Shown: positions 45,220 through 55,240 of the stretch, one piece after another | Numbering within the stretch: the first letter of the stretch is position 1 | How the letters are laid out: every line of letters starts with the position of its first letter | From: Rhodococcus sp. B50 | Lineage (GTDB): Bacteria; Actinomycetota; Actinomycetes; Mycobacteriales; Mycobacteriaceae | DNA length: 64,000 nucleotides | Direction of reading: 5' to 3' | NCBI RefSeq assembly: GCF_013602415.1 | Contig: NZ_WPAG02000002.1 | Location: 124,001-188,000, forward strand | Notes under the pieces: model-generated | What the model saw: the letters and a program-made list of their open reading frames with translations, nothing else | What the model was told of the DNA's origin: nothing | The model's database searches: none | Made by a program: the position numbers and the translations under genes

Positions 45220-45662
45220 GTCCCGACGATCCGCTCGTCCGGGTCTATCTGGAGTCGTCGATGGTCGCGCGCGTCGCGACCCGCACTCCGAAGGGCCGAC
45301 CCGCGATGACGCCACTGTGGTTCCTGGCGCACGGCGGCCGGATGTATCTCGGGACGTCGCGCACGTCCGTGGTCGTGCGCAATGCGACCGCGAACCCCGA
45401 CGTCGAGGTGCTCCTCGATCTGCCCGGCCCCGTGAGCGCGTCGAGTCACGTCCTGCGCCTGAGGGGCCGCGCAACCGTCCGTGAAGGCATCCCTTCGCTG
45501 CCGGTCCTGTTCGGACTGGTCCGGAAGTACTATCTCGCCGGATGGCGCTCGGAACTCGCCCATGCCCGGCTGTGGAGATTGCGGACCGCGTACTACGCGC
45601 AGGCCGACGGTGCGGTCCTCGAGATAGAACCGCTCGACGCCGAACTTCTCCGGCAACCCTGA
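45216..45662 (+). CDS. Pyridoxamine 5'-phosphate oxidase-like (flavin split-barrel) protein
   Basis: The 148-residue protein has the PNPOx/FDR-type pattern SMVARVATRTPKGRPAMTPLWFLAHGGRMYLGTSRTSVVVRNATANPDVEVLLD. Such proteins in actinobacteria often use F420 or FMN. No substrate is predicted. It ends 4 bases before the convergent pcd gene. Confidence 0.8.
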   Translation: MSPDDPLVRVYLESSMVARVATRTPKGRPAMTPLWFLAHGGRMYLGTSRTSVVVRNATANPDVEVLLDLPGPVSASSHVLRLRGRATVREGIPSLPVLFGLVRKYYLAGWRSELAHARLWRLRTAYYAQADGAVLEIEPLDAELLRQP

Positions 45663-45666
45663 CGAC

Positions 45667-47172
45667 TCATCCGAATTCGACGCCCTGGGCGAGCGGCAGC
45701 TCCGTCGAATAATTGACGGTGTTCGTCGCCCGCCGCATGTATGCCTTCCAGGAGTCCGATCCGGACTCGCGACCTCCACCGGTGTGCTTCTCCCCGCCGA
45801 AGGCGCCGCCGATCTCGGCACCCGAGGTACCGATGTTGACATTGGTGATGCCGCAGTCGGATCGGGCCAGGAACAGTTCGGCCTCGCGCTGGTCGAGGGT
45901 GAAGATCGACGACGAGAGTCCTTGCGGCACACCGTTGTGCAATGCGATGGCCTCGTCGAGGTCGTCGTAGTCGAGGACGTACAGGATCGGGGCGAAGGTC
46001 TCCTCACGCACCACCTCGCTCTGCGCGGGCATCCGGACCAGCGCGGGGGAGACGTACACACCGCCCCCCGCGACATCCACTCGCTCACCGCCGACGACGA
46101 GTGTGCCTCCGTCGGCCCGGGCGCGGTCGAGTGCCGCGGTCATCGCCTCGTACGACCGTTCGGAGATCAACGGACCCACGAGGACACCCTCGTCCAACGG
46201 ATTTCCCACCCGCAGACGCGAGTACGCCTTCGCGATCCGCTCGACGAACTCGTCGGCGATCGATCGGTGCACGATGAGCCGGCGCAGGGTGGTGCAGCGT
46301 TGACCGGCCGTGCCGGCCGCGGCGAACACGATGCCACGGACGGCGAGTTCCCGGTCTGCGGACGGAGTGACGATCGCTGCGTTGTTGCCGCCGAGTTCGA
46401 GGAGGCAGCGGCCGAACCGCGCGGCGACCCGCGGTCCGACGATCCGCCCCATCCGGGTGGAGCCGGTCGCGCTCACGAGGGCGATGCGGGGATCGTCGAC
46501 GAGCGCCTCACCCACCGCGTGGTCGCCGAGAAGAAGATGATGGAGACCGTCGGGGGCGCCGACCTCGGTGGCGGCGCGGCGCAGCAGCGCGTCGCAGGCG
46601 AGCGCGGTCAGCGGGGTGGTCTCCGACGGCTTCCACACCACCGGGTCGCCGCACACCAGCGCGATCGCGGTGTTCCACGACCACACCGCCACGGGGAAGT
46701 TGAACGCTGAGATCACGCCCACCACACCGAGTGGATGCCAGATCTCCATCAGCCGGTGGCCTGGCCGTTCGGAAGGCATCGTCCGCCCGTACAGCTGCCG
46801 CGACAGGCCGACGGCGAACTCGCAGACGTCGATCATCTCCTGCACCTCGCCCGCGGCCTCCGACGGGATCTTCCCGGCTTCGAGCGTGACGAGTTCGGCG
46901 AGATGGGACTTGTGCTCGACGAGAAGTTCCCCGAGCCGTCGCACCACGCGACCGCGCACCGGGGCGGGAACGTGGCGCCACTGTTCGAAGGCGTCCGCCG
47001 CGGCGGTGATCGTCACGTCGACCTCGGCGGCAGTGTGGACGGGGACGTGCCCGAGCACGCTTCCGTCGACGGGGCTGGTCACCACGAGTGGGGCGTCGTC
47101 GGCAAGAGTGTGGACGCCGCACTGCCTCAGGGCGGTCGCGGCACGGTCGGCGAGATCGGTGGTCGCATTCAT
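45667..47172 (-). CDS. pcd: Aldehyde dehydrogenase, piperideine-6-carboxylate/aminoadipate semialdehyde type
   Basis: Oxidises 2-aminoadipate semialdehyde (from lysine) to 2-aminoadipate. The 501-residue ALDH7-like protein has PLGVVGVISAFNFPVAVWSWN, GSTRMGRIV, catalytic Glu in LLELGGNNAAIV near residue 264, catalytic Cys in GTAGQRCTTLRRL near 298 and EIGGAFGGEKHTGGGRESGSD. It is divergent from lrpA and acts directly after Lat, encoded nearby. Confidence 0.93.
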   Translation of the reverse strand: MNATTDLADRAATALRQCGVHTLADDAPLVVTSPVDGSVLGHVPVHTAAEVDVTITAAADAFEQWRHVPAPVRGRVVRRLGELLVEHKSHLAELVTLEAGKIPSEAAGEVQEMIDVCEFAVGLSRQLYGRTMPSERPGHRLMEIWHPLGVVGVISAFNFPVAVWSWNTAIALVCGDPVVWKPSETTPLTALACDALLRRAATEVGAPDGLHHLLLGDHAVGEALVDDPRIALVSATGSTRMGRIVGPRVAARFGRCLLELGGNNAAIVTPSADRELAVRGIVFAAAGTAGQRCTTLRRLIVHRSIADEFVERIAKAYSRLRVGNPLDEGVLVGPLISERSYEAMTAALDRARADGGTLVVGGERVDVAGGGVYVSPALVRMPAQSEVVREETFAPILYVLDYDDLDEAIALHNGVPQGLSSSIFTLDQREAELFLARSDCGITNVNIGTSGAEIGGAFGGEKHTGGGRESGSDSWKAYMRRATNTVNYSTELPLAQGVEFG

Positions 47173-47196
47173 CGGTGAGCTCCTTTACTGCTCGGA

Positions 47197-47202
47197 TACC
47201 CT
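47197..47202 (+). promoter_or_regulatory. -10 box of leaderless lrpA
   Basis: TACCCT ends 6 bases before GTG 47209. Confidence 0.45.
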
Positions 47203-47208
47203 GCGCTG

Positions 47209-47673
47209 GTGCCTGAATCCTCGAGAAACGACTCGTCGAAGGAGTCGCTGGACGACATCGATCGGATGCTGCTGCGTGAACTGGTCGCCGACGGTCGCGC
47301 AACCCTCGCGGCGCTCGCCGAGAAGGCGGGTCTGTCCGTCTCGGCCGTGCAGTCGCGGGTACGCCGACTCGAAGCGCGCAATGTGATCCGCGGATATACC
47401 GCGCGTGTCGATCCCGAAGCGCTCGGGTTGATGCTCTCGGCGTTCGTGGCGATCACCCCTCTCGACCCGTCACAACCCGATGACGCGCCGGCTCGACTCG
47501 GCCACATCGACGCGATCGAATCGTGTCACTCGGTGGCAGGCGACGAAAGCTACATCCTCCTCGTGCGTGTCGAGTCCCCTCGTGCCCTCGAACGGTTGCT
47601 TCAGGAGATCCGGGCGACCGCCGGAGTCACCACCCGCAGCACCGTTGTTCTTCAGACATTTTACGAGAGATAG
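47209..47673 (+). CDS. lrpA: Lrp/AsnC-family regulator LrpA
   Basis: The 154-residue protein has an N-terminal winged helix-turn-helix (IDRMLLRELVADGRATLAALAEKAGLSVSAVQSRVRRLEARNVIRGY) and the C-terminal RAM ligand domain (HSVAGDESYILLVRVESPRALERLLQEIRATAGVTTRSTVVLQT). It lies between pcd (divergent) and lat (same strand), so it very likely senses lysine or a related amino acid and controls both. The GTG start is supported by a -10 hexamer 6 bases upstream. Confidence 0.9.
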   Translation: MPESSRNDSSKESLDDIDRMLLRELVADGRATLAALAEKAGLSVSAVQSRVRRLEARNVIRGYTARVDPEALGLMLSAFVAITPLDPSQPDDAPARLGHIDAIESCHSVAGDESYILLVRVESPRALERLLQEIRATAGVTTRSTVVLQTFYER

Positions 47674-47679
47674 GCCTCT

Positions 47680-47733
47680 GTACCGGAAGTCTTACTGTCA
47701 TATCGAGTTTGTACCGTTTATTCTCGCGTACCG
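47680..47733. repeat. Three GTACCG direct repeats upstream of lat
   Basis: GTACCG occurs at 47680-47685, 47711-47716 and 47728-47733; the last overlaps the lat -10 hexamer. The spacings are 31 and 17 bases. These may be LrpA contact sites. Confidence 0.45.
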
Positions 47734-47734
47734 T
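47729..47734 (+). promoter_or_regulatory. -10 box of leaderless lat
   Basis: TACCGT ends 6 bases before ATG 47741. Confidence 0.5.
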
Positions 47735-47740
47735 GGGGGC

Positions 47741-49075
47741 ATGAGCACTGCATTCCGAAACCTGGACGGTGCCGAGAACCTCGCCCCCGACCGGGTGCAC
47801 AGCGCCCTCGGCAGGCACATGCTCGCCGACGGTTTCGGCCTCGTCCTCGATCTCGACCGTTCCCGCGGGGTACGTCTCGTCGACGCCCGGGACGGAACCA
47901 CCTACCTCGACATGTTCGGGTTCTTCGCATCGTCCACGCTCGGAATGAACCACCCCGCGCTGACCGATTCGGAGGCAGCGCACGAGCTCGCCGCGGTGGC
48001 GGCGAACAAGCCCAGCAATTCCGACGTATACACCGTGCCGATGGCGCGCTTCGTCGAGACCTTCGTGCGCGTCCTCGGCGATCCGGCACTCCCGCACCTG
48101 TTCTTCGTCGACGGAGGCGGACTCGCCGTCGAGAACGCGCTCAAGGCCGCGTTCGACTGGAAGAGTCGCCTCAACGAGTCCCGCGGCCTGCCCGCGCACC
48201 TGGGTGGGTCGGTGCTGCACCTGACCGAGGCCTTCCACGGCCGCACCGGGTACACGCTGTCGCTCACCAACACCGATCCGGTCAAGACCGACCGGTTCCC
48301 CAAGTTCGACTGGCCGCGGATCGACGCGCCCTATCTCGCCGAGGACCGCGACGTCGCCGCGGCCGAGGAGAAGGCCCTCGAGCAGGCGCGACGCGCCTTC
48401 GCCGACCGTCCCCACGACATCGCGTGCTTCATCGCCGAACCGATCCAGGGCGAGGGCGGCGACCACCACTTCCGCCCCGAGTTCTTCCGCGCGATCGCGC
48501 AGCTGTGTCGGGAGAACGACGCCCTGGTCGTCTTCGACGAAGTGCAGACCGGCGCCGGCGCGACCGGCACCGCATGGGCCTACCAGCAACTCGGTGTCAC
48601 CCCCGATATCGTCGCCTTCGGCAAGAAGACGCAGGTCTGCGGGATCATGGCCGGCGGCCGCATCGACAAGATCCCCGACAACGTGTTCACGGTGAGCTCG
48701 CGGATCAACTCCACGTGGGGCGGCAACCTCACCGACATGGTGCGGGCCCGCCGCATCCTCGAAGTCGTCGAGGACGGCCGGCTCATCGACTGCGCGCGAT
48801 CGAGCGGAGCGCACCTGCTGTCCGGGCTGCAACAACTCGCCGCCCGGCAGCCGCTGGTCGCCGAGCCGCGCGGACGCGGATTGATCTGCGCCGTCGACCT
48901 CCCCACCCCGGAGATCCGCGACGAGGTGCTGCGACGGCTGTACCGCGACGAGCACGTCCTCGTGATCGGCACGGGCACGCGGGGCATCCGCTTCCGGCCC
49001 CCGCTCACCGTCACCACCCACGAGCTCGACGAGGCCCTCGCCGCACTCGACCGGGTGACGGCGCAGTGCGAATGA
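47741..49075 (+). CDS. lat: L-lysine 6-transaminase
   Basis: Transfers the epsilon-amino group of lysine to 2-oxoglutarate, giving 2-aminoadipate semialdehyde. The 444-residue class III aminotransferase has the PLP-phosphate site region, FDEVQTGAGATGTAWAYQ and the Schiff-base Lys in VAFGKKTQVCGIM near residue 300. It matches M. tuberculosis Lat in features recalled from memory (VHSALGRHMLADG, NKPSNSDVYT). It has its own promoter after lrpA. Confidence 0.93.
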   Translation: MSTAFRNLDGAENLAPDRVHSALGRHMLADGFGLVLDLDRSRGVRLVDARDGTTYLDMFGFFASSTLGMNHPALTDSEAAHELAAVAANKPSNSDVYTVPMARFVETFVRVLGDPALPHLFFVDGGGLAVENALKAAFDWKSRLNESRGLPAHLGGSVLHLTEAFHGRTGYTLSLTNTDPVKTDRFPKFDWPRIDAPYLAEDRDVAAAEEKALEQARRAFADRPHDIACFIAEPIQGEGGDHHFRPEFFRAIAQLCRENDALVVFDEVQTGAGATGTAWAYQQLGVTPDIVAFGKKTQVCGIMAGGRIDKIPDNVFTVSSRINSTWGGNLTDMVRARRILEVVEDGRLIDCARSSGAHLLSGLQQLAARQPLVAEPRGRGLICAVDLPTPEIRDEVLRRLYRDEHVLVIGTGTRGIRFRPPLTVTTHELDEALAALDRVTAQCE

Positions 49076-49110
49076 GGGGCCGGATCACCCTGTTCCGCGC
49101 CGGACGACGG

Positions 49111-49116
49111 TAGCTT
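49111..49116 (+). promoter_or_regulatory. -10 box of leaderless phosphatase gene
   Basis: TAGCTT ends 7 bases before ATG 49124 and excludes the upstream in-frame TTG at 49115. Confidence 0.45.
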
Positions 49117-49123
49117 GTCGGAT

Positions 49124-49954
49124 ATGGCCGATGCACTGGACGAGACCGTAACCGGCGGCGAATCCTTCGCGATTCCGTCGCTGGTCAATCTGAGGGACAT
49201 CGGCGGTTGCCCGAGTTCGTTCGGCGGCGTGGTCCGCACCGGAGTGGTGTTCCGCTCGACCGATCTCAGCCGACTGACCGACACCGACGTCGAGACCCTC
49301 GACGCCCTGAGCATCACGACGGTCCTGGACCTGCGCACGTTCGCGGAACAGGAGCGCCGTCCCGACCGCGTACCCGACGGCGCCCGGCATCTCGGGCTCG
49401 ACGTCCTCGCCGACCGAGAGCGAGGCTCGATCGCGGCCGCCCTGCCGGAACTCGTGTCCGACCCGGAGTTGGTGGCGCAGACGCTCGGCGACGGTCGCGC
49501 CGTCCAGTACCTTCTGGAGAGCTACCGCGAGTTCGTTACGCTGCCGAGCGCTGTGGCGTCGTACCGGACCCTGGCGAGCACCGTCGCGCACGGGGCCGTC
49601 CCGGCACTCGTGCACTGCAGTGCCGGCAAGGACCGCACGGGCTGGGCGGCGGCGTCGCTGCTGATGTTCGCCGGAGCGGACGAGGAAGCTGTATTCGCCG
49701 ACTACTTGCGCACCAACGACGAACTCCTGCCGCACTTCGACGATTTCTTCGCCCGCTTCGCGTCGCTCGGGGGCGACCCGGACCTGATCGTGCCCCTGCT
49801 CGGGGTGCGCCGTGAGTATCTCGAGGTGGCGATCGACGAGGCGCTGGGCAGGTACGGAACCATCGAGCAGTACTTCGCTGCCGGACTCGGGCTCGACGAC
49901 GACACCCTGCAGGCCCTGCGGACCCGGCTCGTCGATCCGGACGCGACCGCCTGA
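49124..49954 (+). CDS. Tyrosine/phosphoinositide-type protein phosphatase
   Basis: The 276-residue protein is of the PtpB-like family. It has LVNLRDIGG near residue 22, VLDLRTFAEQERRPD, and the P-loop LVHCSAGKDRTGWAAA near residue 163 (Cys nucleophile, HCXAGKDR). This group hydrolyses phosphotyrosine and sometimes phosphoinositides. There is no signal peptide. It stands alone between lat and the VanZ-like gene. Confidence 0.88.
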   Translation: MADALDETVTGGESFAIPSLVNLRDIGGCPSSFGGVVRTGVVFRSTDLSRLTDTDVETLDALSITTVLDLRTFAEQERRPDRVPDGARHLGLDVLADRERGSIAAALPELVSDPELVAQTLGDGRAVQYLLESYREFVTLPSAVASYRTLASTVAHGAVPALVHCSAGKDRTGWAAASLLMFAGADEEAVFADYLRTNDELLPHFDDFFARFASLGGDPDLIVPLLGVRREYLEVAIDEALGRYGTIEQYFAAGLGLDDDTLQALRTRLVDPDATA

Positions 49955-49999
49955 CCGTAGCGTCGCCGCCGGCGCGGAGGAGGCTACCAGCGACGGTGA

Positions 50000-50386
50000 T
50001 TACGACGAATCACGGGTTGCTGGTTTCGGCCTCGACCCCGCGCGGAAACGTGATCCGGCGACCGCCGCGACGGCCAGACCGATCGCGACGCCGACGAGGT
50101 CGGCACACCAGTCCCAGAACGAACCGGAGCGACGCACGGCCACCGTGGCCTGAAGAATCTCCGTGAGCACGCCGTACAGACCCAGCCACACGACGGTGAG
50201 CACCGGGGAGATCCGGGCGTAGCGGGAGCAGAGCGCGAGTGCCACGAACATCAGCGCGTGCGTGACCTTGTCGGCATGAGGAGGACCGCTCGGCACGGTG
50301 CCGCCGGGGGAGAGCAGCATCGCGGTGATGACCACGACCGCGACGATCAGGGGCAGGGCGTGGTGCCTCAGAAGCATGGCCGGCAC
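50000..50386 (-). CDS. VanZ-like small membrane protein
   Basis: The 128-residue protein has about four helices and the VanZ-like core PPHADKVTHALMFVALALCSRYA and LTEILQATVAVRRSGSFWDWCADLVGVAIGLAVA. The function of stand-alone VanZ-like proteins is unknown. The start may be GTG 50386 or ATG 50377. It follows a DUF1707 gene by 3 bases on the minus strand. Confidence 0.75.
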   Translation of the reverse strand: MPAMLLRHHALPLIVAVVVITAMLLSPGGTVPSGPPHADKVTHALMFVALALCSRYARISPVLTVVWLGLYGVLTEILQATVAVRRSGSFWDWCADLVGVAIGLAVAAVAGSRFRAGSRPKPATRDSS

Positions 50387-50389
50387 GAG

Positions 50390-50830
50390 TCAGGCATTCC
50401 GCTTCTCGTCCGGACGGGCGTCGAGGCCGCGTGTGTCGGTGCTGTGCCCGTCCCGGTCGCGGCCGGCGAACAGGACGATGCCCACCGCGGGGATCAGCAG
50501 GAAGAACAGCCACGTGTCGAAGGTGAAGAACAACACGAGCGCGACCAGCGGCGTCAGTCCCATCACGACCTCGCGCCAACGCGCGGGACCCTTGTTCGGA
50601 GTGATCACCGGAAGGTCGTCCCGGGTCGTGGCGGAGGAATCCGTGACGTGGGCGGGCAGGTCGGTGAACAACACGTCGAGATCACCGCGCGTCGTGGCCG
50701 CCGACGCCTTCGCGCTGCGCTCGTCGAACTCCGGCAGCGTCAGCCGGCCGAGCGCGAAGTGTTCGCCGAGCAGGTCGAGCGCCCTGCTGCGTTCGGCGTT
50801 GCCGATCCGGATGGCGGGATGTTCGGACAT
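50390..50830 (-). CDS. DUF1707 (SHOCT-like) membrane protein, copy 1
   Basis: The 146-residue protein has the N-terminal DUF1707 domain IRIGNAERSRALDLLGEHFALGRLTLPEFDERSAKASAATTRGDLDVLFTDLP, then a helical hairpin of two membrane segments (about residues 90-125). A TAGTGT hexamer is 7 bases before the ATG. It shares the domain and topology of its neighbour at 50935. Confidence 0.85.
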   Translation of the reverse strand: MSEHPAIRIGNAERSRALDLLGEHFALGRLTLPEFDERSAKASAATTRGDLDVLFTDLPAHVTDSSATTRDDLPVITPNKGPARWREVVMGLTPLVALVLFFTFDTWLFFLLIPAVGIVLFAGRDRDGHSTDTRGLDARPDEKRNA

Positions 50831-50837
50831 GCCGGTC

Positions 50838-50843
50838 ACACTA
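50838..50843 (-). promoter_or_regulatory. -10 box of DUF1707 copy 1
   Basis: TAGTGT on the minus strand ends 7 bases before ATG 50830. Confidence 0.4.
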
Positions 50844-50934
50844 ACCTGTGGCGTCGGACCGGCGACAGGCACGGGCATCCCTCGCAATGCTGTGATATCC
50901 GCGACAGTGAAAGGCGTGGTCCGGCACCGCACGG

Positions 50935-51315
50935 TCAGGACGGGCCGCGTCCCTCACCGAGGAGCCGGTAGGCCCGGCGACCCGCGACGAACAGCACTCC
51001 GAAGGCGATGAGCAGCGCGATCGGATGCCGGAAGACCACGATCACGAGGAGCGCGACGAGCACGAACGGAACCAGCGTGAGCAGTTGTTCCGCGAGATCG
51101 CGGGGGCCGGGCGAGGAGGCCACCACGGCCGGTGCCGAGGGCAGGTCGGCGAAGAGGGGAACCAGATCGCCCCGCACCGTGGCCTGCGTCGCGAGCGCGA
51201 CCCGCTCGTCGAACTCGGCCAGACCGAGGCGTCCCGCGGCGAAGTGCTCACCGAGCAGCGCTACGGCTTCTTCACGCTCGGCGGTGCCGATGCGGATCTC
51301 GGGGCGGTCGGCCAT
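50935..51315 (-). CDS. DUF1707 (SHOCT-like) membrane protein, copy 2
   Basis: The 126-residue protein has PEIRIGTAEREEAVALLGEHFAAGRLGLAEFDERVALATQATVRGDLVPLFADLP followed by two membrane segments (FVLVALLVIVVF and IALLIAFGVLFVAG) and a basic tail. It is clearly paralogous to copy 1, and each has its own -10 box, so the pair is not a single obligatory transcript. Confidence 0.85.
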   Translation of the reverse strand: MADRPEIRIGTAEREEAVALLGEHFAAGRLGLAEFDERVALATQATVRGDLVPLFADLPSAPAVVASSPGPRDLAEQLLTLVPFVLVALLVIVVFRHPIALLIAFGVLFVAGRRAYRLLGEGRGPS

Positions 51316-51321
51316 GTCTCC

Positions 51322-51327
51322 AGGCTA
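51322..51327 (-). promoter_or_regulatory. -10 box of DUF1707 copy 2
   Basis: TAGCCT on the minus strand ends 6 bases before ATG 51315. Confidence 0.5.
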
Positions 51328-51377
51328 ATCGCTTTCAGGCGGACCGTGACGCAATGTGATACCCCCGGATACGGCGA

Positions 51378-51409
51378 GGTCCCCCGCACCGGGAGCGATG
51401 CGGGGGACC
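51378..51409 (-). terminator. Terminator after accA3
   Basis: An 11-base-pair perfect stem (51378-51388 with 51399-51409) with a 10-base loop lies 32 bases after the accA3 stop. There is no T-tract, as is common in actinobacteria. Confidence 0.6.
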
Positions 51410-51440
51410 GTCGGGGATCTGCCGTTGTTCGATCGCCGTG

Positions 51441-53231
<1,791 letters not shown>

Positions 53232-53276
53232 GGAGCCTCCTGTTGATCGATCGTTAGGTTATTTCCGTCGACGGGC

Positions 53277-53282
53277 AGTCTA
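53277..53282 (-). promoter_or_regulatory. Candidate -10 box of accA3
   Basis: TAGACT on the minus strand, 45 bases before GTG 53231, would give a short leader carrying the AGGAGG ribosome site. The -35 is not clear. Confidence 0.4.
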
Positions 53283-53352
53283 AGCGCCAATCGGATCGAC
53301 TATGTAACCGGATGGTCCTTGTACATTACGGCGGGCATTCGAGCGCGCAATG

Positions 53353-54819
53353 CTACTCACCGGTAGGTGGGACCGTGGCCGTTTCGGGCTGCGCGCTCCA
53401 CGGCCCGCCGACCGCGACCTCGTGCATCAGCTCGCGGGTGCGGGTGATGAGGCGGGGGACGTTCTCGCCCGCGACCGTGTTGTCGGGGAATCGCGCCGAC
53501 ATGTTCACGCCCTCGGGGGTGCGGTTGATCCAGACGTACACGTCGTGGGTGAAGCTGCGGCTGCGCAGGGCCTGGGCGTTCCATTCGGGCCACTGGGCTG
53601 CCATGGGAACGAACCGTACGTCCATGTAGGACACGACGAACCGAGGACGGATGGGGACGCCGAGGAGTTCGCCCACCCGCACGAACGGCACCCGCGCACT
53701 CGCCCGGGTGCGGTGCAATTCGTCGCCGGCCCGCATCGCCAGGGTGTCGAAATCCGTTGTGCTCGTAAGGTTCAGATCGATCGGTCGAAGACCGACGAAC
53801 CAGCCGAGCGAACCCGCCCAGATCGGCCCGGCACGGGTGTGCGCGGGCGCGACGGTCCGGAACCGCTCGGCTCCGGTGATCTCCGCGGTGGCCCGGCCGA
53901 AACACGCCAGCACGCCGGCGAAGAAACCCGTCCCCGCACGACGGCAGCACGCGGAGAAGGCACTCGCCTCGTCGTCGTCGAACCAGCGTTCGGACAGTCG
54001 CTGCTGAGGTGTCGCGTGCGGGGGTCGCGCACCGATGGGAAGGGGGAAGGCCGGTGGCTCGCCTCCGCATTCGGTCAGGGTGCGCCGCCAGATCTGCACG
54101 GCCTCGTGATCGTCGTCCAGATGTGCGGACTCGTCCCGTTCGGCGGCGCCGAAGTCGATATAGCTCCCCACCGGGAACAGGTCGGCCGCGCGACCGGTGC
54201 GCTCCTCCTCGTAGAGCGCCGAGATCTCGTGCGCGACGAGCACAACGGAGTACCCGTCGATGATGGAGTGGTCGGCGCCGAAGAAGACCGTGAATCGCTC
54301 GTGCGCGCCATCGGTACCGCCGGCGTCGTCCGTGCCGTCCGGGTGCTCGTCCGCTGTGCGTTCGAGCGTCGCGAAGACGTAGGAGGGCCACAGATGCGGC
54401 GTCGTGTAGTCGTCGAACAGGCCGAGCAGGTGGTCGCGGATCGTATCCGGATCGGCGGGATCGTGCCGGATGGGCCGCACCGACACCCTGCCCGGCGGTG
54501 CGGTGCGCCGCACCAGGCCGCCGCTCTGCTCCTCGGCGAGGTGGGCATGGCTGCGCAACGGTTCGTGCCGGTCGATCCAGCGTTGCAGGGCCCGCCGGAA
54601 CCGCTCGGTGTCGAGCGGCCCGGCGACCTCGAAGGCCGTGCCGAGCCAGGAGTCGCGGCCGCCGCCGTACCGGATCCCCGAGGTACGCCTCAGATGCGCC
54701 TCGTGGATGTACGAGGCGGGACGGGGGTCCTCGCGCCAGTCGTCCTCGGCCGCGCAGGGCAGCCATTCGGTCAGAACGCCGGGCGGGATCCGGTAGTCGG
54801 CGAGCTCGGTGAACTCCAT
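53353..54819 (-). CDS. PapA-like acyltransferase (condensation-domain protein)
   Basis: The 488-residue single condensation-fold domain has the HxxxDG motif in FFGADHSIIDGYSVV (residues 176-190) and GSLGWFVGLRPIDLNL in the position of the second hallmark region. Mycobacterial PapA enzymes use this fold to esterify trehalose or other glycolipids; a diffusible peptide role is unlikely because no adenylation or carrier domain adjoins it. It begins 7 bases after sufE and has no ribosome site, so it is probably coupled. It is not part of this neighbourhood in M. tuberculosis as I recall it. Confidence 0.75.
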   Translation of the reverse strand: MEFTELADYRIPPGVLTEWLPCAAEDDWREDPRPASYIHEAHLRRTSGIRYGGGRDSWLGTAFEVAGPLDTERFRRALQRWIDRHEPLRSHAHLAEEQSGGLVRRTAPPGRVSVRPIRHDPADPDTIRDHLLGLFDDYTTPHLWPSYVFATLERTADEHPDGTDDAGGTDGAHERFTVFFGADHSIIDGYSVVLVAHEISALYEEERTGRAADLFPVGSYIDFGAAERDESAHLDDDHEAVQIWRRTLTECGGEPPAFPLPIGARPPHATPQQRLSERWFDDDEASAFSACCRRAGTGFFAGVLACFGRATAEITGAERFRTVAPAHTRAGPIWAGSLGWFVGLRPIDLNLTSTTDFDTLAMRAGDELHRTRASARVPFVRVGELLGVPIRPRFVVSYMDVRFVPMAAQWPEWNAQALRSRSFTHDVYVWINRTPEGVNMSARFPDNTVAGENVPRLITRTRELMHEVAVGGPWSAQPETATVPPTGE

Positions 54820-54826
54820 GACCGCG

Positions 54827-55240
54827 TCAGGTTCGGAGGTGCCGCTTGATGCGCGTGAGCATCGCGCTCATCCCGCGCAGCCGCAGCGGGCTGACCGCCT
54901 CGGCGAGGCCGAGCGACGCGTAGAAGTCGTCGGGCACGTCGAGGATCTCCTGCGCGCTGAGGCCGTCGAGTCCCTGGTGCAGGATCGAGGCGAATCCGCG
55001 CGTGGTCGGCGCCTCCGGGGGTGCACTGAAATGGAGCTTCACCTGCGACCGGTCGGATGCGTCGACGGACAGGAACAGCGGCGACTGGCACTCCGGCACC
55101 GGCTCCATCGCCGCTTCCTCCAGTTCGGAGGGAAGCGGCGGGAGCTCGCGGCTGAATTCGAGCAGCAACTGCAGCTTGTCCTGACCGTCGACGGCAGCGA
55201 AGTCGTCGACGATCTCGGCGAGCGGGGCGGGGATGCTCAT
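54827..55240 (-). CDS. sufE: SufE-family sulfur-acceptor protein
   Basis: Accepts persulfide sulfur during iron-sulfur cluster or other sulfur transfer. The 137-residue protein has the active Cys in [46 protein letters not shown] and a C-terminal [15 protein letters not shown]. Its ATG overlaps the sseA stop (ATGA), coupling it to a sulfurtransferase that could be its donor. Confidence 0.9.
   Translation of the reverse strand: MSIPAPLAEIVDDFAAVDGQDKLQLLLEFSRELPPLPSELEEAAMEPVPECQSPLFLSVDASDRSQVKLHFSAPPEAPTTRGFASILHQGLDGLSAQEILDVPDDFYASLGLAEAVSPLRLRGMSAMLTRIKRHLRT

Noticed and set aside
41518..45474. A 1318-codon open frame reading through the FAD oxidase and beyond on the minus strand
   Set aside because: Only the part from 42903 to 41518 is protein-like. 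Upstream of that it is the wrong frame of the acyl-CoA synthetase and antisense to plus-strand genes.
53248..53266. TTAGGTT near the accA3 leader considered as an IdeR box
   Set aside because: Only the left half matches the consensus; the right half fails at nearly every position.
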